64,000 nucleotides of DNA from the NCBI RefSeq assembly GCF_916700565.1, contig NZ_CAKAKO010000002.1, positions 248,001-312,000 of the forward strand, given 5' to 3'. This document shows positions 1 to 7,574 of this stretch, in pieces; positions within the stretch are counted from its first letter, which is position 1, and every line of letters starts with the position of its first letter. The stretch comes from Xenophilus sp. Marseille-Q4582. Lineage in GTDB: Bacteria > Pseudomonadota > Gammaproteobacteria > Burkholderiales > Burkholderiaceae_C. The notes below the pieces were generated by a model. The model saw nothing but the letters and a program-made list of their open reading frames with translations, did no database searches and was not told where the DNA came from. A program made the position numbers and the translations under genes.

Positions 1-169
1 CCTCACTGAGCTTGATGCCTGATTGAGCCTGGAGCACTGTCAGTTCGCTTGCCAAACGACCTGACAAATACCAGACGAATTGGTCGTCGTACGCAAGGTT
101 GCTGCTTGGCTGCGCCTCGGCACCAAGGCAGATGAAAAAAGAGAAAAATGCAGCGAACCACGGTTGCAT
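1..169 (-). CDS. Cassette gene 4: secreted protein, N-terminal part only
   Basis: An open frame starts with ATG at 169 and stays open to the left edge (at least 56 codons). It begins MQPWFAAFFSFFICLGAEAQ, a convincing signal peptide with likely cleavage after AEA, followed by a polar mature part. The start lies 8 bases inside the junction with the attC at 177-233, as expected for a cassette gene. Function is unknown. The C-terminus and its own attC lie outside the window. Confidence 0.6.
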   Translation of the reverse strand, partial: MQPWFAAFFSFFICLGAEAQPSSNLAYDDQFVWYLSGRLASELTVLQAQSGIKLSE

Positions 170-176
170 GGTTGAC

Positions 177-233
177 GTCCAACGTTCGCGCTCAGCGGGC
201 GGCGAAGCCGTCCGCTGCAGCAAAGGGTTGAGC
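177..233 (-). repeat. attC site of cassette 3
   Basis: A 57-bp site begins GTCCAAC and ends GTTGAGC, fitting RYYYAAC and GTTRRRY. The interior is an imperfect palindrome around GCGGGCGGCGAAGCCGTCCGC. It lies 27 bases past the stop of the 261-671 gene and just before the start of the next cassette gene. Confidence 0.8.
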
Positions 234-260
234 AGCACGGTACCGGCACTTAGCTCAGGC

Positions 261-671
261 TCATTCATACGCAAACACTTCCTCAATCGCGTAGGCAATG
301 CCGGCGATGGAGCCTAGATCCACCACAACTGCAGCGACGGCGCGCCAAGCCTGAGCCGAGCCGAATCCGGGATGGACATCAAACTCAATGCGCACATGTC
401 CTGTCGGATCACAAGTTGACCGAATCACAAGTTCGCCTTCTGCGGATTGCCACTCCTTGACGCCGGACCATGCAGCCTGCGAGTTGGCCAACTCCTTGAA
501 GTACTTGCCCAACACCGGAGCGAATGGTGGGTTCTCTACAGTAATGCGTGCCAGAAGGCCGAGGCCTTCGAACTCGATAGAGAAGTGGTCGGGCCATTCG
601 CGTTTTGCGCGATCCGGCACAGATAGTCGAACTGCTGTCTCATTTGGACCGCCGAGTCGGACTGTGGTCAT
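261..671 (-). CDS. Cassette gene 3: hypothetical protein (136 aa)
   Basis: The protein has 136 residues from ATG 671; a TTG at 683 would lie inside the preceding attC and is less likely. It is soluble, with no signal peptide or membrane segment. Alternating beta-type stretches such as LVIRSTCDPTGHVRIEFDVH and an acidic end suggest a compact alpha/beta fold. It vaguely recalls the small DUF6228-like proteins common in cassettes and immunity loci, but this is only an impression. It is bracketed by attC sites on both sides. No function is assigned. Confidence 0.65.
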   Translation of the reverse strand: MTTVRLGGPNETAVRLSVPDRAKREWPDHFSIEFEGLGLLARITVENPPFAPVLGKYFKELANSQAAWSGVKEWQSAEGELVIRSTCDPTGHVRIEFDVHPGFGSAQAWRAVAAVVVDLGSIAGIAYAIEEVFAYE

Positions 672-677
672 AGTGCT

Positions 678-734
678 GCTCAACGATTTAGCTCAGCCGG
701 CGGCGCAGCCGTCCGTTGGAGCGTATTGTTAGAC
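678..734 (-). repeat. attC site of cassette 2
   Basis: A 57-bp site runs from GCTCAAC to GTTAGAC, with the central palindrome CAGCCGGCGGCGCAGCCGTC. The stop codon of the 729-1190 gene lies within its GTTAGAC end. Confidence 0.88.
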
Positions 735-1190
735 GCCATAGTGCCGCCGCGTTAGGTTAGTGCCATGGGCGGCAAGCAAAACGCAGCCGAGTCCGACGCC
801 GACACAACCAAAAACGAAGGCTGCCGCGGCGTCGCCCCAGCGTGACGGCGAGCCGGTAGGGCGATTGATCGACGGCCGAGCTGGCAAGTAGCTCACCTGA
901 ATTAGGCCGCCCACTCGCATTTCGTCCCAGTGCTTTTGCGAAATGCTGGACCATAGGTCGGCCCGCCCGAACGGGTCGTCGTGCGTATAGCTACTCCCTT
1001 TTAGCTCAAGCCGGTATTTGATGGAGGGATGACTACTTCGCCCCAACCGGGGCTGCATTTCCGTGACAATCGCATTCGCAACAGCCCCTCGAGTCTCTAG
1101 CGCATGGTTGAAATATGCGTCAGTCACGCCTAGCCCGAGGAGCCCAAAGCTGGAAACAGTCCACAACGTCAGCCAAAGCCGGGGTTTCAT
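729..1190 (-). CDS. Cassette gene 2: DUF3592-like membrane protein (153 aa)
   Basis: The protein has a hydrophobic segment at about residues 7-24, a soluble part at about 30-115 and a second hydrophobic segment near 125-145 before a basic tail. The layout of two membrane helices around a small beta-rich domain, with the motif YLPARPSINR after a strand, fits DUF3592 proteins. Those are small membrane proteins of unknown role that are frequent in cassettes. The start ATG at 1190 lies just inside the attC junction, and the stop overlaps the next attC. Confidence 0.7.
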   Translation of the reverse strand: MKPRLWLTLWTVSSFGLLGLGVTDAYFNHALETRGAVANAIVTEMQPRLGRSSHPSIKYRLELKGSSYTHDDPFGRADLWSSISQKHWDEMRVGGLIQVSYLPARPSINRPTGSPSRWGDAAAAFVFGCVGVGLGCVLLAAHGTNLTRRHYGV

Positions 1191-1193
1191 GGC

Positions 1194-1250
1194 GTCTAAC
1201 GTGAAGGTGACCAGACGCCGGAGGCGGTCCGGTTGACCGAAATGTTAGAC
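1194..1250 (-). repeat. attC site of cassette 1
   Basis: A 57-bp site runs from GTCTAAC to GTTAGAC, with an internal palindrome around CCGGAGGCGGTCCGG. It contains the TAA stop of the cassette 1 gene (1245-1247). Confidence 0.85.
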
Positions 1251-1583
1251 AGTAGCCGCCTGACGTTCCCAGTCATTTTCATCTTTTGAAGATGAGCTTC
1301 TCGAAGTCTTGAAGTCTGTGAGAGCGGCCACTTCATAGCCGGCTTTATACAAGGACAGCGTTTCGTCAAGGATGCGAGAGAGCCCTCGCCGCTCGTCGGC
1401 ACCAGGGTTGTCTAATTCCACCAACGCGATCCCCTTTCGCAATTCCGCGAAAGCTCTCTCAAGATTCATCTGCTCAGCTTCGGGCAGATAGTCCTCCTTC
1501 GGAAACCGATCAGGCGCGCGCAAAACCACGTACCCGATGAAATCGTAAAAACTGGAAACGTCACGAACCCAAGCCATCGCCAT
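1245..1583 (-). CDS. Cassette gene 1: hypothetical protein (112 aa)
   Basis: This is the first gene after the attI-like site and so the best placed for expression from an integron promoter. The start is ATG 1583 (MAMAWV); a second ATG two codons on is equally possible. The protein is soluble and mostly helical, with acidic and basic patches and a Ser-rich stretch near the C-terminus (KTSRSSSSKDE). I recognise no domain. The stop codon lies in the attC core, showing that gene and recombination site travel as one unit. Confidence 0.65.
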   Translation of the reverse strand: MAMAWVRDVSSFYDFIGYVVLRAPDRFPKEDYLPEAEQMNLERAFAELRKGIALVELDNPGADERRGLSRILDETLSLYKAGYEVAALTDFKTSRSSSSKDENDWERQAATV

Positions 1584-1588
1584 CTGCT

Positions 1589-1651
1589 GTTTAACTAGGT
1601 TATAGGGAGACAGCGCTGCTGCGTAACACGGCCGCCTGTCTCCCTAACATC
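1589..1651 (-). other. attI1-like primary recombination site
   Basis: Read on the minus strand this contains TGTTACGCAGCAG, then a GGGAGACAG/CTGTCTCCC inverted pair, and ends GTTAAAC, a valid GTTRRRY crossover core. The class 1 attI1 site as I remember it has the same TTACGCAGCAG block, a following CCCTA element and a GTTAGGC core in the same order and similar spacing. It directly abuts cassette 1. Confidence 0.75.
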
Positions 1652-1660
1652 GGCGTCGCG

Positions 1661-1916
1661 ATCAGACTGCAGCCCGCATGAATACTGGCTGGAGTCAAGG
1701 CGAGATGGATATTCATCCAGCACTAACACTCCACGAAAAGCGGCTTGCCTGATCGGCCTAACTTTGCCTCACTTTTGACCGTGAACGGCGGGCGGACCAG
1801 CAAGTTTGGGCACTTTTTCTCACGGCTGGGTGAAGCTCGCGAGTGACTGGCGTCGGCCTGCGTTGGCGTCAGCTTCGAGCACAAGGCAGTCTCAACCTCA
1901 CCTCTTCAGCCTCCAT
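1661..1916. other. Non-coding flank where an integrase would be expected
   Basis: Neither strand gives a credible protein here. The stretch includes an imperfect palindrome near TGGATATTCATCCA (about 1707-1720). No integrase fragment could be recognised by eye, so the deletion that removed it seems complete. Confidence 0.5.
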
Positions 1917-1917
1917 G

Positions 1918-1943
1918 CAAAAAGCCCGGCATCGCCGGGCTTG
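1918..1943 (-). terminator. Rho-independent terminator of the CsgG-like gene
   Basis: On the minus strand, AAGCCCGGC-GAT-GCCGGGCTT is followed by a T run, 35 bases past the stop of the 1978-2883 gene. Confidence 0.8.
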
Positions 1944-1977
1944 GCTTCATGCGCCACGAAAGAGAGAAAGGCGCGCC

Positions 1978-2883
1978 CTACTTCTTCGTTGCGCGCCGCG
2001 CCGGAGCCGCGCGCTCGGCCGGCGCCGATGTCTGCGAAGGCGCCACGCCGCCGTCCACGCCCAGCCGGCCGCCGCCCCCCAGGCCCTGGCCGCGCACGGT
2101 CTGCGCCTGGTAATTGCGCAGCGACAGCACCATCTGGTTGAAGGCGTCCATGAAGGCGGCCGAGATCACCTTGCCCTGCGCGGTGTTGGAATAGCCACCC
2201 AGCGATCCGCCAGCCCGGCTGCCGAAGACCGAGCCGAAGGCGCCGAAGTCCATCTTGGAGGCGCTGCCTTCCGAAGCCGCCACCTGCACGCCCGAGCGGT
2301 TGTCCACCAAGGTCAGCATGGCCGCCGCTTCCTTGGTCTGCATGTTGCCGCCGATGGTGGCCAGCGCGCGGCCGCGGTTGCCGCCCACCAGCCCGCCCAG
2401 CGCGCCGCCGATGCCGCCCGCGTCGCTGTTGTTGAAGACGATCTCGGGCGACAGCGCATAGTCCGAGGCCACCATCTGGCCGCGGCCGAAGTTGCTGCCC
2501 GCGCGCATTTCGCCCGACTGCATGATCGCGCGCTCGCGCTGCATGGCGCCCATGCCGGCGGCGCCGCGCTCCACCACCACGAAGCAGTTGGACTGCTGCA
2601 CCAGCAGGCGCAGCAGGTTGGCCGTGGGCGGCAGCTGGTACTGGCCCGTGAGCACCGTGTACCAGCCGGCGTTGACGTTCTCCACCAGCGACACCGTGCC
2701 CAGCGGCGATTCGCAGCGCTCCAGGCGGCTGCTGGCGTTGGCCGAGGCCGCGCCCGCCGCGCTGCCGGTGGCCACGGTCTTGGCCGACGGGCTGCCCATC
2801 TGCATATCGGTGCTCTGGCAGCCGGCGAGCGCCACGGCGCCCAGCAAGGTGGCGGCAGCGGTGCGTGAGAACGAGCAAGGCAT
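1978..2883 (-). CDS. CsgG/HfaB-family outer-membrane-associated lipoprotein
   Basis: The 301-residue protein begins with a lipoprotein signal peptide ending in the lipobox LAGC at about residues 19-22. A typical CsgG-like core follows: a strand and loop with SPLGTVSLVE, a helix LLRLLVQQSNCFVVVERG, and a glycine-rich segment GGIGGALGGLVGGNRGRALA like the membrane-spanning part of the family. The last 50 residues are Gly/Ala/Pro-rich and basic. CsgG proteins form secretion pores or serve as envelope assembly factors. No curli genes are adjacent, so the substrate is unknown. It is a single gene with its own terminator. Confidence 0.75.
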   Translation of the reverse strand: MPCSFSRTAAATLLGAVALAGCQSTDMQMGSPSAKTVATGSAAGAASANASSRLERCESPLGTVSLVENVNAGWYTVLTGQYQLPPTANLLRLLVQQSNCFVVVERGAAGMGAMQRERAIMQSGEMRAGSNFGRGQMVASDYALSPEIVFNNSDAGGIGGALGGLVGGNRGRALATIGGNMQTKEAAAMLTLVDNRSGVQVAASEGSASKMDFGAFGSVFGSRAGGSLGGYSNTAQGKVISAAFMDAFNQMVLSLRNYQAQTVRGQGLGGGGRLGVDGGVAPSQTSAPAERAAPARRATKK

Positions 2884-3211
2884 GGGCTTCCCTGTCAGCG
2901 TGTGTGGAACAGGGCTGCGAGACTAGCGGCCTGGCCCCCCAGGCGGCATCTGCCGAAAGGCAGGCCAAGGGCATAGCCCGGAGGACAGGTCGGCAGCCGT
3001 TCTACCCATGAAGCGAATCGTGCGCGCCCGCATCTGCGAACCTCGATTGTTTCCATTCCAGGAACAGCGTGTTCGGAAAATCAAGGGTTTCTACCTATCC
3101 GACAGGTCCACAATTCATCTCACGGGCCAGCGATTGAACGCAGACCCGAAGCGACCACCGCAAGGTGCGCTGATCGCTCTGTTCAAACCGCTATCCATCA
3201 GGAGTTGAAAA
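2884..3211. other. Divergent intergenic region (328 bp)
   Basis: It separates the CsgG-like gene from the DUF4148-like gene and must hold both promoters. The part from 3040 to 3130 is relatively AT-rich, but I cannot name a specific -35/-10 pair. The open frame at 3008-3208 lacks a credible ribosome site and family features and is not annotated as a gene. Confidence 0.5.
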
Positions 3212-3562
3212 ATGAAGACCTCGAAGATTTTTGCCGTTGCCGCCCTGTCCTTCGCCGCCCTGACCGGCGCCGTCCACGCCGAGGAATACCAAGGCGTGCT
3301 GGACTTCCAGGGCCAACTGAGCCGCGCCGAAGTGCAGCAGCAGGCCGTGGCCGCTGCCCACGCCAAGGACCAGAACATCCCGCTGCATGCCCGTTCGATG
3401 GGCGCGCTGCAGAACCCGCGTGACCGCGCTTCGGTGCAAGCCGAGGCCGTGGCCGCCGCCCACGACGGCGCGCAGAACCTGGAAGCCGGTGCCTTCGCCG
3501 ACAGCCAGATCCCGGCGAACCTGCACACCGGCGCGTTCACCACGCACAACGCAGGCCTGTAA
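3212..3562 (+). CDS. Small DUF4148-like periplasmic protein
   Basis: The 116-residue protein has a clear signal peptide (cleavage near VHA-EE, residue 23) and a ribosome site AGGAG eight bases before the ATG. The mature part contains two related helices, SRAEVQQQAVAAAHAKDQNI and DRASVQAEAVAAAHDGAQNL, about 40 residues apart. Proteins with an R-A-x-V-x-x-(E/Q) helix after the signal peptide are very common in Burkholderiales and fall near DUF4148; some carry misleading names such as helicase SNF2. The role is unknown. It is a single gene ended by a strong terminator. Confidence 0.7.
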   Translation: MKTSKIFAVAALSFAALTGAVHAEEYQGVLDFQGQLSRAEVQQQAVAAAHAKDQNIPLHARSMGALQNPRDRASVQAEAVAAAHDGAQNLEAGAFADSQIPANLHTGAFTTHNAGL

Positions 3563-3645
3563 GCCTTCAGGCACTGTCCCCGAGCACTCAGGCGGGCTCC
3601 GCCTGTGAATGAGGTCCGGGTGGGGCCTGGGAGGGGCCTGAATGC

Positions 3646-3684
3646 AGAACCCGGCACGCGAAAGCGTGGCCGGGTTCTTTTTTT
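3646..3684 (+). terminator. Terminator after the DUF4148-like gene
   Basis: AGAACCCGGCCACGC-type stem halves (GAACCCGG and CCGGGTTC) around a GCGAAAGC loop are followed by seven T residues. Confidence 0.85.
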
Positions 3685-3733
3685 GCGCGCGCAAGGCGCC
3701 GGGCGCGCCGGCTCGCCGCGCCGGCGCGGGAGC

Positions 3734-4708
3734 TCAGTCGGCGCCCGGGCCGCGCAGCCGGTCGATGAGGCCGTTGAGCGCCTCCAGCGAGCCGAACTGG
3801 ATGGCCAGCTCGCCGCTTTCTTCGACCTTGCCGCCGCGCTTGCTGCGCTTCTTGATGCGCACCTCGACGGCCGCCATCAGCAGGTCGGCCAGTTCCTCTT
3901 CCACGCGCTGCAGGTCGCGCGACTTGTCGGCCCGCGCCGCCGGACGCGGCGCCGTGAGGCTGAACTCGGCCGACAGCTTCTTGACCAGGCCTTCGGCTTC
4001 GCGCACCGACATCTTCTTCGCCACGATCTGGTTCGCGGCCGTGATCTGGGTGGCGCGGTCCAGCGCCAGCAGCGCGCGCGCATGGCCCATGTCCACGTCG
4101 CCGGCCATCAGCATCGATTGCACCGGCTCGGCCAGGTTCAGCAGGCGCAGCAGGTTGCTGGCGGCGCTGCGCGAGCGGCCCACGGCCTGGGCCGCGGCTT
4201 CGTGCGTGAGGCCGAATTCGCTGACCAGCCGCTGCAGGCCCTGCGCCTCTTCCAGCGGGTTCAGGTCTTCGCGCTGGATGTTCTCGATCAGCGACATGGC
4301 CGCGGCGGCCTCGTTGGGCACGTCGCGCACCAGCACCGGCACGCTGTCCAGGCCGGCCAGCTTGGCCGCGCGGAAGCGGCGCTCGCCGGCGATGATCTCG
4401 TAGGCGGCATTCTTGGCCGCCGCCTGCGCGGCATCGAGGCGCCGCACGAGGATCGGCTGCATGATGCCCTGCGCCTTGATGCTTTCCGCCAGTTCGTACA
4501 ACGCGCCCTCGTCCATGCGCGTGCGCGGCTGGTAGACGCCGGGCACCATCTGGTCGAGCGCGAGTGTGCTCGGGGCGCCTTCGCGCGGTGCCGATGCGCC
4601 GGCTGCCTCGGCGCCGTTCATTTCGTCCGGCTCGGCCACGCCGCCGCTGGTGGGCCCGAGCAGTGCTTCCAGGCCGCGGCCCAATCCCTTCGGTTTCTTC
4701 GTTGCCAT
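3734..4708 (-). CDS. parB: Chromosome-partitioning protein ParB
   Basis: The 324-residue protein starts at MATKKPKGLGRGLEALLG; the open frame upstream belongs to the hydrolase region and is not used. The N-terminal KGLGRGL peptide contacts ParA. The CTP-binding ParB/Srx domain (about 50-145) contains the signature GERRFRAAK and ENIQRE. The central helix-turn-helix region (about 155-250) contains SRSAASNLLRLLNL and binds parS. The C-terminal segment after about 275 dimerises. ParB loads on parS, spreads as a CTP clamp and works with ParA to separate origins. Its ATG overlaps the hydrolase stop (TGATG), so translation is coupled. Two parS sites lie upstream in the same cluster. Confidence 0.97.
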   Translation of the reverse strand: MATKKPKGLGRGLEALLGPTSGGVAEPDEMNGAEAAGASAPREGAPSTLALDQMVPGVYQPRTRMDEGALYELAESIKAQGIMQPILVRRLDAAQAAAKNAAYEIIAGERRFRAAKLAGLDSVPVLVRDVPNEAAAAMSLIENIQREDLNPLEEAQGLQRLVSEFGLTHEAAAQAVGRSRSAASNLLRLLNLAEPVQSMLMAGDVDMGHARALLALDRATQITAANQIVAKKMSVREAEGLVKKLSAEFSLTAPRPAARADKSRDLQRVEEELADLLMAAVEVRIKKRSKRGGKVEESGELAIQFGSLEALNGLIDRLRGPGAD

Positions 4709-5277
4709 CAAGCGTCTTCTTTCTGGTTCAGTTCGAGCAGCCAGGCCCGGCCCTGGGGCCAGTCGCCCAGGCCGGATTCGGCATTGACGTGGCCGCAGGG
4801 CCCCATTTCGATGTAGCGTGCCCCCCAGTCCTGCGCCAGCGCCTGCGCCCGCGCCGCGCTGCAGTACGGGTCGTTGGTCGATCCGATCAGGGTGGCGGCA
4901 AAGGGCAGTCGGCGGCGCACGATGGGGGCCCAGCCCGGGATCTGCTGGCGCAGGTCCTCGCGCTCCACGTCGCCGGGGGCAACCAGCAGCGCGCCGGCCA
5001 CCTTGTGCGTGTTGCGCGAATGGGCGGCCCAGGCGCCGACGAGGATGCAGCCCAGGCTGTGGGCGGCCAGCAGCACCGGGCCGGGCGCGGCCAGCACCTC
5101 TTCCTCGAGCCGGGCCGACCAGTCGCCGCGCAGCGGCCGCGTCCAGTCGTGCTGGTCCACGCGGCGGTCGCCATGCAGGGCTTCCCAGCGCGTCTGCCAG
5201 TGGCCCGGGCCGCTGTTCTGCCAGCCGGGCAGGAGCAGCACGCGCGGGGCCGCGGCGGGGGTGGCAGGCGGGCTCAT
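4708..5277 (-). CDS. RBBP9/YdeN-type alpha/beta hydrolase between parA and parB
   Basis: The 189-residue protein starts with MSPPATPAAAPRVLLLPGWQ. It has the family marks LPGWQNSGPGHWQTRW, the nucleophile elbow AAHSLGC (Ser near residue 80), a likely acid in IGSTNDPY and the histidine in GPCGHVNAESG. RBBP9/YdeN proteins are small serine hydrolases with unclear bacterial substrates. The start overlaps the parA stop (ATGA) and the stop overlaps the parB start (TGATG), so all three are translationally coupled. Whether it acts in partitioning is not known. Confidence 0.88.
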   Translation of the reverse strand: MSPPATPAAAPRVLLLPGWQNSGPGHWQTRWEALHGDRRVDQHDWTRPLRGDWSARLEEEVLAAPGPVLLAAHSLGCILVGAWAAHSRNTHKVAGALLVAPGDVEREDLRQQIPGWAPIVRRRLPFAATLIGSTNDPYCSAARAQALAQDWGARYIEMGPCGHVNAESGLGDWPQGRAWLLELNQKEDA

Positions 5278-6167
5278 GCGTCGGTACCGGCGTGGGGGGT
5301 GCCGGGGCCGGTTTCGCCACCCACGGCCTGGGCGGCGGCCACGGGCGTGACCACGGGTGGTGCCGGCTCGGCCGCCGCCGGGGCTGCGGCTGCGCTGGCC
5401 GGCGGCATCTTCTTCACCAGCTCTTCGGCAAACGCGACGTAGGCCTGGCTGCCGCGCGCGCCGCCGTCGAACACCACGCCGGGCAGTCCGTAGCTCGGGG
5501 CCTCGGCCAGGCGCACGTTGCGGGGGATGACGGTGTCGAAGACCTTGTCGCCGAAATGCCCCTTGAGCTGTTCGCTCACCTGCTGCTGCAGCGTGATGCG
5601 CGGGTCGAACATGACGCGCAGCAGGCCGATGATGGACAGGTTCCTGTTGAGGTTGGCGTGCACCTGCTTGATGGTGTTGACCAGGTCCGTCAGCCCTTCC
5701 AGCGCAAAGTATTCGCACTGCATGGGCACGATCACGCCATGGGCTGCGCACAGGCCGTTGAGCGTGAGCAGGCTCAGCGAGGGCGGGCAGTCGATCAGGA
5801 TGAAGTCGTACTCGGCGCCCACGGCGGCCAGCGCCGTGCGCAGGCGCTTCTCGCGCCGGTCCAGGGCCACCATTTCGACTTCGGCGCCCGCCAGTTCGCG
5901 GTTGGCGGCCAGCACGTCGTAGCCGCAGGGCTCGGCGGCGCGCACGCGCGCCTCGGCCACCGACGCGGACTCCAGCAGCACGTCATAGACCGTGTATTCA
6001 GCCTCCCGCTTGTCGATGCCCGAGCCCATGGTCGCGTTGCCCTGCGGGTCCAGGTCGATCATCAGCACCCGCTGGCCCACCTTGGCCAGGCCCGCGGCGA
6101 GGTTCACGGTGGTGGTGGTCTTGCCGACGCCGCCCTTCTGGTTGGCGATGCAGAAAATTCTTGCCAT
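5274..6167 (-). CDS. parA: Chromosome-partitioning ATPase ParA
   Basis: The 297-residue protein has the deviant Walker A motif KGGVGKTTTT (residues 11-20), the A' motif LMIDLDPQGN and the Walker B-type FILIDCPPSLSLL. These define a ParA/MinD-family ATPase. ParA binds DNA non-specifically when ATP-bound and draws ParB-parS complexes towards the poles. The last 45 residues are rich in Ala and Pro, longer than in many homologues and probably disordered. The start MARIFCIANQ is standard. The gene follows the LysE-type gene after 13 bases. Confidence 0.97.
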   Translation of the reverse strand: MARIFCIANQKGGVGKTTTTVNLAAGLAKVGQRVLMIDLDPQGNATMGSGIDKREAEYTVYDVLLESASVAEARVRAAEPCGYDVLAANRELAGAEVEMVALDRREKRLRTALAAVGAEYDFILIDCPPSLSLLTLNGLCAAHGVIVPMQCEYFALEGLTDLVNTIKQVHANLNRNLSIIGLLRVMFDPRITLQQQVSEQLKGHFGDKVFDTVIPRNVRLAEAPSYGLPGVVFDGGARGSQAYVAFAEELVKKMPPASAAAAPAAAEPAPPVVTPVAAAQAVGGETGPGTPHAGTDA

Positions 6168-6180
6168 GTGCCCTTTTCCC

Positions 6181-6795
6181 TCAGCGGCCCAGCGCCAGCT
6201 TGACGCCGAAGCCCAGCAGGAACACCCCCGCCAGCTTTTCCAGCCGCGCCGCGATGCGCGGGTTGGCGCGCACGCGCTCGGCCAGGAAGTGCGTGAGCAG
6301 TGTCGCGCCCAGGCCGTAGAGGAAGGTCAGCGCAGCGATGGTCAGCGCCATCACGCCGAAGGTGCGCAGGCCCTGGTGCCGGGCCGGGTCGATGAAGAGC
6401 GGGAAGAAAGCCATGTAGAACACGATGGCCTTGGGATTGAGCAGGGTGATGGTCAAGGTCTGACGGAAGTACTGGCGCGGCTGGATCTGCAGCACGGGTG
6501 CGTCGCCGGGCCGGGCGCGCAGCATCTTCAAACCCAGCCAGGCCAGGTAGGCAGCGCCCAGCCATTGCACGGCATGGAACAGCGCCGGGTTGGCGGCCAG
6601 GAGGCCCGCCACCCCGGCCACCGCCGCCCACAGCAGCACCTGGTCGCCACAGATGCAGCCCAGCGTGGCCGCCAGCCCGCCGCGGATGCCGCCCTTGCTG
6701 GTCGAGGTGACCAGCGCCAGGTTGCCGGGGCCGGGAATGGCCAGGAAGACGATGACCGCGACCACGAAGGCGCCGTAGTCCGAAATGCCGAACAT
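6181..6795 (-). CDS. LysE/RhtB-family amino-acid exporter
   Basis: The start MFGISDYGAF is chosen at 6795 because GGAG lies eight bases upstream. The 204-residue product has about six hydrophobic segments and the family signature near the N-terminus (IPGPGNLALVTSTSKGG), plus LNPKAIVFYMAFFP in the middle. LysE/RhtB proteins export amino acids or derivatives across the inner membrane; the substrate here cannot be told. It sits between rsmG and parA in the same direction, an insertion compared with the usual rsmG-parA order. Confidence 0.9.
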   Translation of the reverse strand: MFGISDYGAFVVAVIVFLAIPGPGNLALVTSTSKGGIRGGLAATLGCICGDQVLLWAAVAGVAGLLAANPALFHAVQWLGAAYLAWLGLKMLRARPGDAPVLQIQPRQYFRQTLTITLLNPKAIVFYMAFFPLFIDPARHQGLRTFGVMALTIAALTFLYGLGATLLTHFLAERVRANPRIAARLEKLAGVFLLGFGVKLALGR

Positions 6796-6908
6796 GGAAA
6801 TGACTCCACCCGTGAGGAGAGAAAGAGGCCGGAGTCTAAGCGAGGCACCTGCGCCCACGTGCGCCCGCGGGTGCAGACACCCGGATCAGGAGCAATGCGG
6901 ACCCGGAT

Positions 6909-7574
6909 TCACGCCGCCGCCGGCCGCGCCCAGACGATGCAACGGTCCGCGTCCAAGCCAGGCACCGCCAGTTGTTCCACGTGAAACACATCCACGCCGA
7001 GAGCCTGTGCCTGCAGCGCGGTCAGCTCGTCCTGGGGCACCTTGCCCTTCATGGCCAGCCACAGGCCATCCGTTGCCAGCAGGTGGCGTGAACCGCTGAA
7101 AAAGTCGGGCAAGGAGGCAAACGCGCGGGAGCTGATGACGTCGTATGCGCCCGTCCAGCTCTCGACGCGCGCATGCACGCCGCGCAGGTTGGGCAACTTG
7201 AGTTCGGAGGCGACCTGCTGCACGAAGGCCATCTTCTTCGCCACGGCGTCCAGGCAATGCACTTGCACGTCGGGGCGCAGGATGGCGATCACCACCCCCG
7301 GCAGGCCCGCGCCGGCGCCCACGTCGAGCAGGCGGGTTTCACCGGGCCGCACGCGCGTCAGCGGCGGCACGGCCGCCAGGCTGTCCATCAGATGGTGCGT
7401 GAGCACGGCCGCCGGATCGCGCAGCGCCGTGAGGTTGTAGACCTTGTTCCACTTGAGGATGAGCGCACCATAGGCCAGCAGCCGATCGACCTGCGATTCG
7501 CCCAGCGGCACGCCCAAGGCGCGTGCGCCGTCCAGCAGCGCGGGGCGCTGCCCTTCCAGGCCCGCCGCGTTCAT
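6909..7574 (-). CDS. rsmG: 16S rRNA (guanine-527-N7)-methyltransferase RsmG
   Basis: The 221-residue protein has the RsmG N-terminal helix region with [17 protein letters not shown], then the SAM-binding motif [17 protein letters not shown] near residue 80. RsmG methylates G527 of 16S rRNA in the 30S decoding region. Its ATG overlaps the mnmG stop (ATGA). A parS site lies inside the 3' third of the coding sequence (6973-6988), encoded in the segment [10 protein letters not shown]. Confidence 0.96.
   Translation of the reverse strand: MNAAGLEGQRPALLDGARALGVPLGESQVDRLLAYGALILKWNKVYNLTALRDPAAVLTHHLMDSLAAVPPLTRVRPGETRLLDVGAGAGLPGVVIAILRPDVQVHCLDAVAKKMAFVQQVASELKLPNLRGVHARVESWTGAYDVISSRAFASLPDFFSGSRHLLATDGLWLAMKGKVPQDELTALQAQALGVDVFHVEQLAVPGLDADRCIVWARPAAA
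6973..6988. other. parS centromere site (15 of 16 match)
   Basis: TGTTCCACGTGAAACA differs from the universal parS palindrome TGTTTCACGTGAAACA at one base. It lies inside rsmG. Confidence 0.9.

Larger units (their letters stand above)
1..1660 (-). mobile_element. Integron gene-cassette array with attI-like site but no integrase
   Basis: Four short minus-strand genes are each followed by a 57-bp site with the attC ends RYYYAAC and GTTRRRY (177-233, 678-734, 1194-1250). The attI-proximal end at 1589-1651 resembles attI1 of class 1 integrons. The stop codons of the first two cassette genes lie inside the GTTAGAC core, which is typical of cassettes. An intI gene would be expected on the plus strand just right of attI. 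The DNA from 1660 to 1977 codes for no tyrosine recombinase, so the integrase has been lost or the array was moved. The array continues past the left edge. The site geometry is seen directly; the assignment to the class 1 lineage is inference from similarity recalled by eye. Confidence 0.85.

Noticed and set aside
40-249. 69-codon minus-strand frame at the left edge
   Set aside because: It runs across the attC site and competes with a better frame that starts at 169 with a signal peptide in the proper cassette position.
1661-1977. Search for a remnant of an integron integrase
   Set aside because: No tyrosine-recombinase motif or plausible N-terminal fragment could be read on either strand.
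3008-3208. A 66-codon plus-strand frame before the DUF4148-like gene
   Set aside because: No ribosome site, and it fills the promoter region of a well-supported gene.
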